Assembly: GCA_044225795.1 (NCBI GenBank)
Contig: JBGAIF010000002.1
Span: 186,001-250,000 of the forward strand
Reading direction: 5' to 3'
Origin: Nemorincola sp044225795
GTDB lineage: Bacteria > Bacteroidota > Bacteroidia > Chitinophagales > Chitinophagaceae
Length of the DNA stretch: 64,000 nt
Shown: positions 17,585 through 25,703 of the stretch, piece after piece
How positions within the stretch are numbered: the stretch's first letter is position 1
Layout of the letters: the number at the start of each line of letters is the position of its first letter
Notes under the pieces: model-generated
What the model was told of the DNA's origin: nothing
Databases searched by the model: none
The model's input: the letters and a program-made list of their open reading frames with translations, nothing else
Position numbers and translations under genes: made by a program

Positions 17585-18478
17585 TTGCCGTCCGTACTTT
17601 CTATACAGCATATCTCCAAATCATATGGGCCTATCCAGGCGCTGAAAGACGTTTCTTTTGAAGTGCCTGAAGGTAGCGTATTCGGCATACTTGGCCCCAA
17701 CGGCAGTGGCAAGACCACGCTGCTGGGCACACTGCTCGATGTGCTGAAAGCAGACAGTGGCAGCTATTCCTGGTTTGGCGGCATGGAGCATGGCCCGGCA
17801 CGGAAACAGATAGGTGCTCTCCTGGAGACGCCTAACTTTTATCATTACCTGTCGGGCTACAATAACCTGGAGATCAACGCCGCGATAAAAGAAAGGGGGC
17901 TGGATGACAGGATGCGTGTGCTGGAGCAGGTGGGGCTCACCAACCGTAAGGACAGCAAATTCCAGACCTACTCCCTGGGCATGAAGCAACGGCTGGCCAT
18001 AGGGGCGGCACTGCTGGGAAACCCCAGGGTGCTTGTGCTTGACGAACCAACGAACGGACTGGACCCGGCAGGTATTGCAGAGATACGTGAGCTGATCAAA
18101 AAACTGAACCGGGAAGGTATAACCATACTGATAGCCAGCCACCTGCTCGACGAGGTGGAAAAAGTATGCACACATGTGGCCATACTGAAGACCGGCAACC
18201 TGCTGCTGCACGGGGCCGTGGATGAAGTGCTGCAAAGCGAGGATACTATTGAGGTGAGTGCAGCGGATATGTCCGCTTTGGAGCAGGCACTGCAAAACCT
18301 TGATGGTATCAAAAAGATCAGAAGGACCAATAACGTATTGCAACTGACCTATGATGAGGGCATACAGCCTGCGGTGATCAACGGGTATTGCGCCAGCAAA
18401 GGGATCATCTTATCGCACCTTGTCATAAAAAAGAAGAGTCTCGAAACAAAATTCATGGAACTGACAACAAGTAAATGA
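17585..18478 (+). CDS. ABC transporter ATP-binding protein (ABC-2 export type)
   Basis: This 297-residue ATPase has Walker A GPNGSGKTT, Q-loop LLETPNFY, signature YSLGMKQRLAI, Walker B VLVLDEPTNGLDP and the switch His in ASHLLDEVEK. A C-terminal ~80-residue extension is typical of CcmA/NatA-like ABC-2 exporters. The start is TTG 17585, 33 bp after the SDR stop. It overlaps the permease gene by 4 bp (ATGA), so the two form one transporter. The substrate is not indicated; such two-gene exporters serve drugs, lipids or peptides. Confidence 0.88.
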   Translation: MPSVLSIQHISKSYGPIQALKDVSFEVPEGSVFGILGPNGSGKTTLLGTLLDVLKADSGSYSWFGGMEHGPARKQIGALLETPNFYHYLSGYNNLEINAAIKERGLDDRMRVLEQVGLTNRKDSKFQTYSLGMKQRLAIGAALLGNPRVLVLDEPTNGLDPAGIAEIRELIKKLNREGITILIASHLLDEVEKVCTHVAILKTGNLLLHGAVDEVLQSEDTIEVSAADMSALEQALQNLDGIKKIRRTNNVLQLTYDEGIQPAVINGYCASKGIILSHLVIKKKSLETKFMELTTSK

Positions 18479-19272
18479 ACAGACTACTTGCCATAGAATG
18501 GTTGAAAATAAAACGCTACCGTACCTTCTGGATACTGGCGGGCCTATTCATGCTGCTTTTACCCGTCTGGAATTTCGAGATAGCTAAAGGTTACCTGAAG
18601 CTGGGCGGAGACGGAAAGAATGGTATCAACCTCCTGGATACCGCTTATTCCTTTCCGGCGGTGTGGGGCAACCTCGGGTTCTGGGCCAGCATCTTCATCC
18701 TGTTTGTATCCATGCTCGTGATCATTCTCACCACCAATGAATATACCTACCGCACCAACCGGCAAAATATTATTGACGGCTGGAACCGAAGCCAGTTCTA
18801 TCACGCCAAAGTAGGCCTGGTGGTAATGATGAGTTTGTTGTCAACCATATACCTATTCCTCCTTGGGCTCGTGTTCGGGCGTGCCACATCCGGGTCGTTA
18901 TCCGGTTTTTCATCGGGATTGGAGCAGATAGGGTATTTCTTTCTTCTGTCACTGGATTATACCGGGTTCGCGTTGTTCATTGCTGTGATGGTACGCCGTA
19001 GCGGACTGGCCATGGGGTTATTCCTGCTCTACTCCATCATCATTGAGAATATCCTGAAAGGGCTGATCAATTACTTTTCCACCAAACCTTATGGCAACCT
19101 GTTGCCGCTGCAGGCCAGTGATGAGCTACTCCCTCTTCCGCTCATGCAAATGGCTAAGAACCTGATGCACACAACTTCTTTTGATATGACCACGTATCTA
19201 TGGGTATCGGTGGCATGGTGTGCCCTGTATTACATCGGCGGGAGGCTGCTATTGCTGCGCAGCGACTGGTAA
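18475..19272 (+). CDS. ABC-2 type transporter permease
   Basis: This 265-residue inner-membrane protein has six hydrophobic segments. It starts MNRLLAIEWLKIKRYRTFWI, the usual amphipathic elbow of ABC-2 permeases, followed by a long periplasmic loop and NEYTYRTNRQNIIDGWNRSQF, a block common in this family. It is translationally coupled (ATGA overlap) to the ATPase gene upstream and forms the membrane half of the exporter. Substrate unknown. Confidence 0.85.
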   Translation: MNRLLAIEWLKIKRYRTFWILAGLFMLLLPVWNFEIAKGYLKLGGDGKNGINLLDTAYSFPAVWGNLGFWASIFILFVSMLVIILTTNEYTYRTNRQNIIDGWNRSQFYHAKVGLVVMMSLLSTIYLFLLGLVFGRATSGSLSGFSSGLEQIGYFFLLSLDYTGFALFIAVMVRRSGLAMGLFLLYSIIIENILKGLINYFSTKPYGNLLPLQASDELLPLPLMQMAKNLMHTTSFDMTTYLWVSVAWCALYYIGGRLLLLRSDW

Positions 19273-19373
19273 TGTGGCAGAAAGTAAAAGATTACGAATT
19301 CTACCACTCTGTTAAAGCTGTTCCGCCACAGGTTTAAACATCATTCTGCGCTACTTTTTTCCTGATTGTTGTG

Positions 19374-19381
19374 TAAATTTG
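19374..19381 (+). promoter_or_regulatory. -7 box ending 4 nt before the desaturase start (leaderless layout)
   Basis: TAAATTTG, then CGGC, then ATG 19386. Transcription would start at or next to the ATG. Confidence 0.65.
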
Positions 19382-19385
19382 CGGC

Positions 19386-20372
19386 ATGCTGACGGGGAAA
19401 GAGTTAATTCTGGCTACCAAGCCATATGCGAAAGAGATACGCTGGAGGAGTTGGTACTATACCATTACCACATTCCTGTTGCTGGTCGGCTCCATTCTTG
19501 CCACTATTTATTTACCGTTTTTATGGCTGCGTATCATTACCAGCATTTTCGCCGCCATGCTTTTATCCAGGTTTTTTATCATATTTCATGATTACCAGCA
19601 TCATACCATCTTAAGGGGTTCTCGCCTGGCTGATGCGCTATTTACCATTTTTGGCATATATATGATAACACCGCCAAATATATGGAAGCGTTCTCATGAC
19701 CATCATCACAATAACAACGCGAAACTGTTCAGTGCAAGCATAGGCTCCTACCCTATCATGACGAAGCAGAAATACCTGGAAGCTTCCAAGGCTGAGCGGT
19801 TTGGTTACCTGGCGGTTCGGCACCCCATCAATATGTTCTTTGCCTACTTTACCACCTTCACCTACGGTATGTGCCTGCAATCTTTTTTCAGCAGTCCGCG
19901 CAGGCACTGGGACTCGCTGGTGGTGCTGGCCGTTCACTATGCTATCGGTGCTTTTCTTTTTATCAAGTTTGGCTGGCTCACTTTCCTGTTAGCCTTCCTG
20001 TTGCCATTCTTTTTATCTCACATGTTAGGTGCTTACCTGTTCTATGCACAGCATAATTTCCCCGGTGCTACCTATAAGAAGAACGTCGACTGGAATTATA
20101 CTTCTGCCGCACTGGAGTCTTCCAGCTACATGGAGTTAAATCCGTTCATGCAATGGGTAACTGCTAATATCGGGTTCCACCATATACACCACCTTAATTC
20201 AAAGATCCCGTTCTATCGTTTGCCTGAGGCTATGGCGGCTATCCCTGAATTACAAACGGCTACTGTAACCACGCTGATGCCATCGGACATCGTAGCATGC
20301 CTTCGTCTTAAGGTATGGGATGCCGACACAAATAAAATGATCGGCTTCTCCGAACTTTACGGAGCTAAGTGA
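19386..20372 (+). CDS. Membrane fatty acid desaturase
   Basis: This 328-residue di-iron membrane enzyme has the three conserved His boxes: HDYQHH (68-73), HDHHH (104-108) and HHIHH near residue 265. About four to six hydrophobic segments flank the boxes. It introduces double bonds into acyl chains and so tunes membrane fluidity; the position specificity (delta-9, delta-12 or other) cannot be told. The ATG lies only 4 nt after a TAnnTTTG box, so the mRNA is probably leaderless. It stands alone. Confidence 0.9.
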   Translation: MLTGKELILATKPYAKEIRWRSWYYTITTFLLLVGSILATIYLPFLWLRIITSIFAAMLLSRFFIIFHDYQHHTILRGSRLADALFTIFGIYMITPPNIWKRSHDHHHNNNAKLFSASIGSYPIMTKQKYLEASKAERFGYLAVRHPINMFFAYFTTFTYGMCLQSFFSSPRRHWDSLVVLAVHYAIGAFLFIKFGWLTFLLAFLLPFFLSHMLGAYLFYAQHNFPGATYKKNVDWNYTSAALESSSYMELNPFMQWVTANIGFHHIHHLNSKIPFYRLPEAMAAIPELQTATVTTLMPSDIVACLRLKVWDADTNKMIGFSELYGAK

Positions 20373-20466
20373 TACCTTCAGTTAATTGTTGTTAAAAACC
20401 TGCAACGCAGCAAGATCGCATCATATCTTGCGGCAGATTCCTGTTTAGCAACACTTACACCACCCA

Positions 20467-22860
20467 ATGAAGTACCCGTTAACACTGCTATTACTTCTCA
20501 TCGCATTTGTCTGCCCGGCGCAGTATGCGATAACGGGCATTATCTCTGATAGAAGTGGGAAAGGAATATCATATGCATCTGTTGTCTTACAGAGACAAAA
20601 AGACAGCAGTATCATCATAACAGGCGTAGCTGACAGCCTTGGCAACTACAAGATCGACGCGCCGAAGCTAAATGCTTCATTTATTATGGCAACAATAGAC
20701 GGATACAAGCCTGTTGCCAAAACAGTAACGAACGTTACATCCTCAAGACAAGAGATCAACTTTACGCTTGACAAAGATGACATAGAACTTAAAGAAGTAG
20801 CGGTGATATCAAAAAAGCCATTGATAGAGCGCAAAGTGGACCGGGTTGTATTCAATGTAGAGAACAGCATTACGGCGGCCGGCGGCGATGCGTTGGAAGC
20901 TGTAGGAAAAGCTCCGGGCGTCCATGTATCGAACACAGGCGACATTTCGCTGGCAGGAAAGAGCACAGTAAGTGTTATGATCAATGACAAAATGATGCAA
21001 CTGGATGGCGCGGAGCTTACAGAGATGCTGCGCTCCATGCCTTCATCAGATGTAGCACGTGTGGAGGTCATCACTGTCCCGCCGGCGAAATATGATGCAG
21101 CAGGCAACTCGGGCATTATCAACATTGTCACTAAGAAGAACAGGAAGAACGGGCTGAACGGCTCAGTAGGGCTAGATGTAGCACGCAATACCTATACCAG
21201 TGCGCGCCCTTCCGGCGCATTCAATTACCGCAGGGATAAGCTGAATGTTTTTGGCACAACTGATTTCGGCGATAACTTCTCGCATCCGATTGAGACCCAT
21301 ACCGCCTTATACCCCGGGCAAACATGGAGCCAGGTGAACAGCATTGAGAATCTGCACAACTTCTATTACAACACACTGGGTGCGGATTACGATATCACAC
21401 CAAAGTCTGTCATAGGTTTCTTATATACTTATGCAGGCAGCACACCAAAGATGAACGAAGACATACACGGCAACTGGTTCAATGCCGGTAACGGCCTTGA
21501 CTCTACAATTGCTACAAAGGCACACACAAGCGACTTTGGGGAACGTAACGTCATCAACCTGAATTATGTCCGGAAGATCGATACATCCGGTAAAAAACTA
21601 AGCGCCGATGCAGACTTCTTCACACGAACAGGCAGAACAGAACGCGGCTTTACTACGACACATTATCTGCCTGACGGCACGGAGACAGGCATAGTAAATA
21701 CGGACAGATCCACAGGGCGACAAAGGCTATACATCGGTTCCATAAAAACAGACATAGAATGGCCGGTAAAATTTGCTAAGCTATCTTATGGCGGCAAGGC
21801 CTCCTTCATTCATGTACTCAGCGACAACGTCTTTGAATACCTATCCTCCGGCAACTACATCATAGACCCAGACAAGACCAACAAATTTGACTACAAAGAA
21901 TACACGGAGGCTCTGTATTTCAGCGCGCAGCGCAAGTTGAATAAACACTGGGATGCCCAGGTGGGGCTGCGCGGAGAATACACACAGACTGCAGCCAACT
22001 CACTGACACTTTCAACGGTGCATGAAACAAAATATTTCCGGCTGTTCCCTACAGGTTATTTGCAATATGCCATCAATGATGACAACATACTGAACCTCAG
22101 CTACAACAAACGCATTGACCGCCCGAATATGGTGCAGATAAACCCCTTCAGGAGATACGCCACACCAACGTCCTATTCTGAAGGAAATCCTTTCCTGCAA
22201 CCATCTTTCACCTCCAACCTGGAATTAAGCTATACGCTGGCATCAAAATATACGTTCACAGCCTACGCGCAGCAGGTAAAACAATCTATAACACAGATAC
22301 TGGAAATAGATACACTGAACAAAGGTTATTACTGGCGATACGGCAACATAGGCAATGCCGGCAACTATGGCGTATCTGCAAGTGCCGATCTTTCACCGGC
22401 AAAGTGGTGGGAAACGGATATACAGGTTTACGGCTTTCATACACAGGTGGCCGCCAATTACTACAATACAGCCTCTTATACCCACTATGACATGAACGGG
22501 TTCACTGTCGAAAATGATCATTCATTCACGCTCAATAAGGATAAGACATTGCTTGCGGAATGTGGATTTGAATATGTGTCCTTTATGATAGAGAACTACA
22601 ACTATCACTTCCCCAACTGGAACCTGAACGCCGGATTGAAGGGTATATTTCTCAAAAGGAATCTGACCATAGCCCTGAATGTCAACGATATTTTCAGAAC
22701 AGATATCACCAGGATCAGGAACCTCTATAACAACTCCTTTACCAACAACTATTACGACAACAGGGGCGCGAGGCTGAATATCAACTACAAGTTTGGCAAT
22801 AAAAACATCAAAGCCCGCAGGCAAAGGAACAGCACTCTGGAGGAGAGCCGCCGTACTTAG
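20467..22860 (+). CDS. TonB-dependent receptor-like outer-membrane protein
   Basis: This 797-residue outer-membrane protein has a signal peptide (MKYPLTLLLLLIAFVCPAQ), a CarboxypepD_reg-like domain (about 22-100, ITGIISDRSGKGISYASVVL), a plug domain (about 110-230, with NIVTKKNRKNG) and a 22-strand-type barrel of the Bacteroidota outer membrane protein beta-barrel family. No SusD-like gene follows, so it is not a sus-type polysaccharide locus. Its ligand may be a metal chelate, peptide or signalling compound. The last 4 bp overlap the 3' end of lpxD on the other strand. No exact promoter box was found. Confidence 0.85.
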   Translation: MKYPLTLLLLLIAFVCPAQYAITGIISDRSGKGISYASVVLQRQKDSSIIITGVADSLGNYKIDAPKLNASFIMATIDGYKPVAKTVTNVTSSRQEINFTLDKDDIELKEVAVISKKPLIERKVDRVVFNVENSITAAGGDALEAVGKAPGVHVSNTGDISLAGKSTVSVMINDKMMQLDGAELTEMLRSMPSSDVARVEVITVPPAKYDAAGNSGIINIVTKKNRKNGLNGSVGLDVARNTYTSARPSGAFNYRRDKLNVFGTTDFGDNFSHPIETHTALYPGQTWSQVNSIENLHNFYYNTLGADYDITPKSVIGFLYTYAGSTPKMNEDIHGNWFNAGNGLDSTIATKAHTSDFGERNVINLNYVRKIDTSGKKLSADADFFTRTGRTERGFTTTHYLPDGTETGIVNTDRSTGRQRLYIGSIKTDIEWPVKFAKLSYGGKASFIHVLSDNVFEYLSSGNYIIDPDKTNKFDYKEYTEALYFSAQRKLNKHWDAQVGLRGEYTQTAANSLTLSTVHETKYFRLFPTGYLQYAINDDNILNLSYNKRIDRPNMVQINPFRRYATPTSYSEGNPFLQPSFTSNLELSYTLASKYTFTAYAQQVKQSITQILEIDTLNKGYYWRYGNIGNAGNYGVSASADLSPAKWWETDIQVYGFHTQVAANYYNTASYTHYDMNGFTVENDHSFTLNKDKTLLAECGFEYVSFMIENYNYHFPNWNLNAGLKGIFLKRNLTIALNVNDIFRTDITRIRNLYNNSFTNNYYDNRGARLNINYKFGNKNIKARRQRNSTLEESRRT

Positions 22861-23882
22861 GCCTTCTCTTTCTTCTCGAGTTTCTCTATCCGCTCTACGA
22901 TAGCATCCAGGTTACGGAAATGAATGAACGCCTTTCGGTATTTGTTCGCGTCGAATGCGGGTGAACCCATATACACACCACCGGGTTTTGTGATGCTCTT
23001 GGATATACCCGATTGTGCTGTGATGATGGTGTTGTCAGCTATCTGGAGGTGACCGACAATACCTACCTGTCCACTGAACATACAGTTCTTACCGATGCGC
23101 GTGGAACCGGCCACTACATTGCAGGCCGCCAGGTAGCTCGCCTCGCCTATCTCCACATTGTGCGCAATATGAACCAGGTTGTCAAATTTCACACCCTTGC
23201 GTAGTATGGTAGAGCCAAGGGTAGCCCTGTCTATGGCACAGTTCGCACCTATTTCCACATCGTCCTCTATCACCACATTGCCTATCTGTGGCACCTTGCG
23301 CTGCCCTTCCGCGTTTTCAGGCGCAAAACGGAATCCGTCGCTGCCGATCACTGTGCCGGAATGAATGATACAGTCCTTTCCGATCACTGTGTCGGAATAT
23401 ATCTTAACCCCCGCGAATAGAGTTGTATTGTCGCCTATCACTACGTTCTCACCAACAAACACCTGCGGATATATCTTTACATTGTTACCAATCTGCGCGC
23501 CATCTGATATTACCGCAAACTCGCCCGCATAGAGCTTATCGCCTACTTTGGCCTTTTCAGAAATGTAGGCCATCTTAGAAACTCCCGCCTTATTCAGCTT
23601 CACCTGGTTGTACATTTCCAGCAGCTTAGAGAATGCGTTACCGGGATTCTCAACGCGTATCATGGTAGTGGTCACCGGCGCGGTAGGCACAAAGTCGTTA
23701 GCTACGATCACCAGAGATGCCTGTGTATTGTATATATACTGCGTATAAAGCGGGTTGGCCAGGAACGAGATGGAGCCGGGCACACCCTCTTCAATCTTAG
23801 ACAGCTTGCTGATCTTTACATCTGCATTTCCCTCTATTGTACCGTTCAGGATCCCTGCTATTTGCTGCGCGCTAAATTCCAT
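22857..23882 (-). CDS. lpxD: UDP-3-O-(3-hydroxyacyl)glucosamine N-acyltransferase LpxD
   Basis: This 341-residue enzyme performs the third step of lipid A synthesis, adding a 3-hydroxyacyl chain from ACP to the glucosamine amine. It has the N-terminal UDP-binding domain (starts MEFSAQQIAGILNGTIEGNA), then the left-handed beta-helix of hexapeptide repeats (VKIYPQVFVGENVVIGDNTTLFAG and onward), with the catalytic His in LVHIAHNVEIG and a C-terminal helical tail. Length is normal. No lpxC/fabZ or lpxA gene is adjacent, so it lies outside the usual lipid A cluster here. Confidence 0.93.
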   Translation of the reverse strand: MEFSAQQIAGILNGTIEGNADVKISKLSKIEEGVPGSISFLANPLYTQYIYNTQASLVIVANDFVPTAPVTTTMIRVENPGNAFSKLLEMYNQVKLNKAGVSKMAYISEKAKVGDKLYAGEFAVISDGAQIGNNVKIYPQVFVGENVVIGDNTTLFAGVKIYSDTVIGKDCIIHSGTVIGSDGFRFAPENAEGQRKVPQIGNVVIEDDVEIGANCAIDRATLGSTILRKGVKFDNLVHIAHNVEIGEASYLAACNVVAGSTRIGKNCMFSGQVGIVGHLQIADNTIITAQSGISKSITKPGGVYMGSPAFDANKYRKAFIHFRNLDAIVERIEKLEKKEKA

Positions 23883-23940
23883 ACTGCGAGTGAATTATTT
23901 ATCGTCAAAATAAATAAAAAATGTGAAAGCGGATGTATTA

Positions 23941-24798
23941 TTAATGATTGGGGATGGCGCCGTATTCTCTCAATACCTTGTGCAGAATATCAAGACGAAC
24001 ATTAGACCAGTTACGGGAAGTATCTGACTCGGGCATCTCGAAATTCTCAGCGAAGAAATAAGGGTAGTTCCGCTCGTTGGTACTGTTCATAGACCCCTTG
24101 GGTTCCTTTACATGCTGCACGTGCTCTGCAAAACCGGCCACCCAGAATACCGTCTTACCATTGACAAAGGCTGTTCCGGTCTTGTAATACAGGTTGTAGG
24201 CAGTGTCCTGTTCGCGCAGCATCATGGCCTTAACTATACGCTGTGTCCGCTCAGAAAAAGGCAGTTCATAAAAGTACATACGTTTCAGGAAGCCTGCCTC
24301 TTCGTCTGCAGATATCTGTAGCGAATTGTTGGTCCAGATATCATCCACATTGCCCGTCATCTTCATATTACCATACTTCACCGTATCGAGATAATGCTGT
24401 ATGCGCTCCGCGCCTATGCGGCGTGCCAGTTCTTTGAAGTAGGGCTCTGAACTTACCTTCAGCGCTTCCGCAAGGGTCATATCCTTGTTCCATTCAGGTT
24501 TGCGCTGCACACTGTCCCACTTGATCACTAAGCGGTCATCGGGTGCTATGGCCGTCTCCAGCGCCACAAGAGAAAGAAACACTTTAAAAGTGGATGCAGG
24601 CACTACCCGCTCCAGGCATCTTTCCTTATTGTAAAAGTGTATGGATTCGTGGTTGTTATCCCGCATAATGAAACAGGCATCTTTGATACCATTCTCCTCA
24701 AAATGCTTTCCCCACTCCTTGTGTTCCTTGATCCTTACATCGCGGCAGGAAGAAAACGCCGCAACGGCCAGGCAGGCAGATATTATATATTTACGCAT
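23941..24798 (-). CDS. Class D beta-lactamase-like lipoprotein (altered SxV motif)
   Basis: This 285-residue serine penicillin-recognising protein has a lipobox AFSSC (Cys18). The class D plan is clear: PASTFK with nucleophile Ser69 and Lys72, the KVSSEPYF segment at the SxV position (116-118), YGN (142-144), the Trp in DDIW (155) and KTG (206-208). In OXA enzymes the third residue of SxV is a hydrophobic Val that shields the carboxylated Lys; here it is Glu118. It may be a carbapenem- or penicillin-hydrolysing OXA-like enzyme, a weak one, or a peptidoglycan-related homologue. It has its own promoter box. No antibiotic-regulator gene is adjacent. Confidence 0.82.
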   Translation of the reverse strand: MRKYIISACLAVAAFSSCRDVRIKEHKEWGKHFEENGIKDACFIMRDNNHESIHFYNKERCLERVVPASTFKVFLSLVALETAIAPDDRLVIKWDSVQRKPEWNKDMTLAEALKVSSEPYFKELARRIGAERIQHYLDTVKYGNMKMTGNVDDIWTNNSLQISADEEAGFLKRMYFYELPFSERTQRIVKAMMLREQDTAYNLYYKTGTAFVNGKTVFWVAGFAEHVQHVKEPKGSMNSTNERNYPYFFAENFEMPESDTSRNWSNVRLDILHKVLREYGAIPNH

Positions 24799-24815
24799 GA
24801 AAAATTTATGTGGCG

Positions 24816-24823
24816 CAAAGGTA
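24816..24823 (-). promoter_or_regulatory. -7 promoter box of the class D beta-lactamase-like gene
   Basis: CAAAGGTA on the plus strand is TACCTTTG on the minus strand, 17 nt before the ATG at 24798. Confidence 0.65.
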
Positions 24824-24866
24824 GCTAAAATGACATTGCCGTAAGAAGGAAACTAACCGAAAGCCA

Positions 24867-25559
24867 TCAGGAAACAGGCGATACCGCACGCTCCTTTACC
24901 CAACCCAGTACCAGGGCCAGTTGCTCCTCGCGGGTCATATTGCTGTTGTCCAGCAATAAAGCATCCTTAGCCCTGTGCAGCGGGCTCTCTTCGCGGGTGC
25001 TGTCTATATAGTCGCGCAGCTCCAGGTTATGGCGCACCTCGTCCATGGTCACCTGTGGGTTCACGGCATACATCTCTTTGTAACGCCGCACTACCCTTAC
25101 CTCAGGTTCCGCGGTCATAAATATCTTTAGCTCCGCATCCGGGAATACGGCAGTGCCTATGTCCCTACCGTCCATCACTATGCCCTTCTTGCGCCCCATG
25201 CGTTTCTGCTGCGCTACGGCAAATGAACGCACCTCTTTTATGGCCGCCACCTCACTCACCTTCTCCGATACGATCATATCCCGGATATAAGGCTCCACAT
25301 CTTCGTCATTAAGATATATGTCTGATGCCTCACGTTGCGCATTAAAAACGAAGGAAAGGTTAATGTTGGCCAGGGCCTCCGGCACCTTGCTGTGATCGGT
25401 GTAATCAATGTAATTGCGCAGGAAATATAGCGTAATAGCGCGGTACATGGCTCCGCTGTCAATATAATTATAGCCCAGCTTTTTGGCCAGTTCTTTCGCC
25501 AGCGTACTCTTCCCGCACGACGAGAACCCGTCTATAGCTATAATGATCTTTTCAGGCAT
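24867..25559 (-). CDS. cmk: Cytidylate kinase
   Basis: This 230-residue P-loop kinase phosphorylates CMP and dCMP. Walker A is DGFSSCGKST; YIDSGAMYRAITLYFLR binds the nucleotide; MDGRDIGTAVFPDAELKIF is the conserved family block, followed by the LID region with RxxRR-like RVVRRYKEM and RDYIDSTREESPL. Length is normal. It has its own promoter, with the box ending 4 nt before the ATG. It is divergent from the acyl-CoA carboxylase gene. Confidence 0.95.
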   Translation of the reverse strand: MPEKIIIAIDGFSSCGKSTLAKELAKKLGYNYIDSGAMYRAITLYFLRNYIDYTDHSKVPEALANINLSFVFNAQREASDIYLNDEDVEPYIRDMIVSEKVSEVAAIKEVRSFAVAQQKRMGRKKGIVMDGRDIGTAVFPDAELKIFMTAEPEVRVVRRYKEMYAVNPQVTMDEVRHNLELRDYIDSTREESPLHRAKDALLLDNSNMTREEQLALVLGWVKERAVSPVS

Positions 25560-25563
25560 GTTA

Positions 25564-25571
25564 CAAAGTTA
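25564..25571 (-). promoter_or_regulatory. -7 box ending 4 nt before the cmk start (leaderless layout)
   Basis: On the minus strand: TAACTTTG, then TAAC, then ATG 25559. The same spacing is seen at three other genes in this window. Confidence 0.65.
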
Positions 25572-25673
25572 AGGGTATCAGCCCACTACCGGTCTGCTCA
25601 TAAGTTAAAAATTAGGCACTTTTTGTGTAAAACACCATACCCTGAATTATCATAAATTATCAACTTATAGGCC

Positions 25674-25681
25674 TATTTTTG
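25674..25681 (+). promoter_or_regulatory. -7 promoter box of the acyl-CoA carboxylase gene
   Basis: TATTTTTG matches TAnnTTTG, 22 nt before ATG 25704. Confidence 0.6.
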
Positions 25682-25703
25682 CACCCGTATTAAATATACC
25701 TTG

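Noticed and set aside
20467..22860. A sus-type polysaccharide utilisation locus
   Set aside because: No SusD-like gene, glycoside hydrolase or sigma/anti-sigma pair accompanies the TonB receptor.
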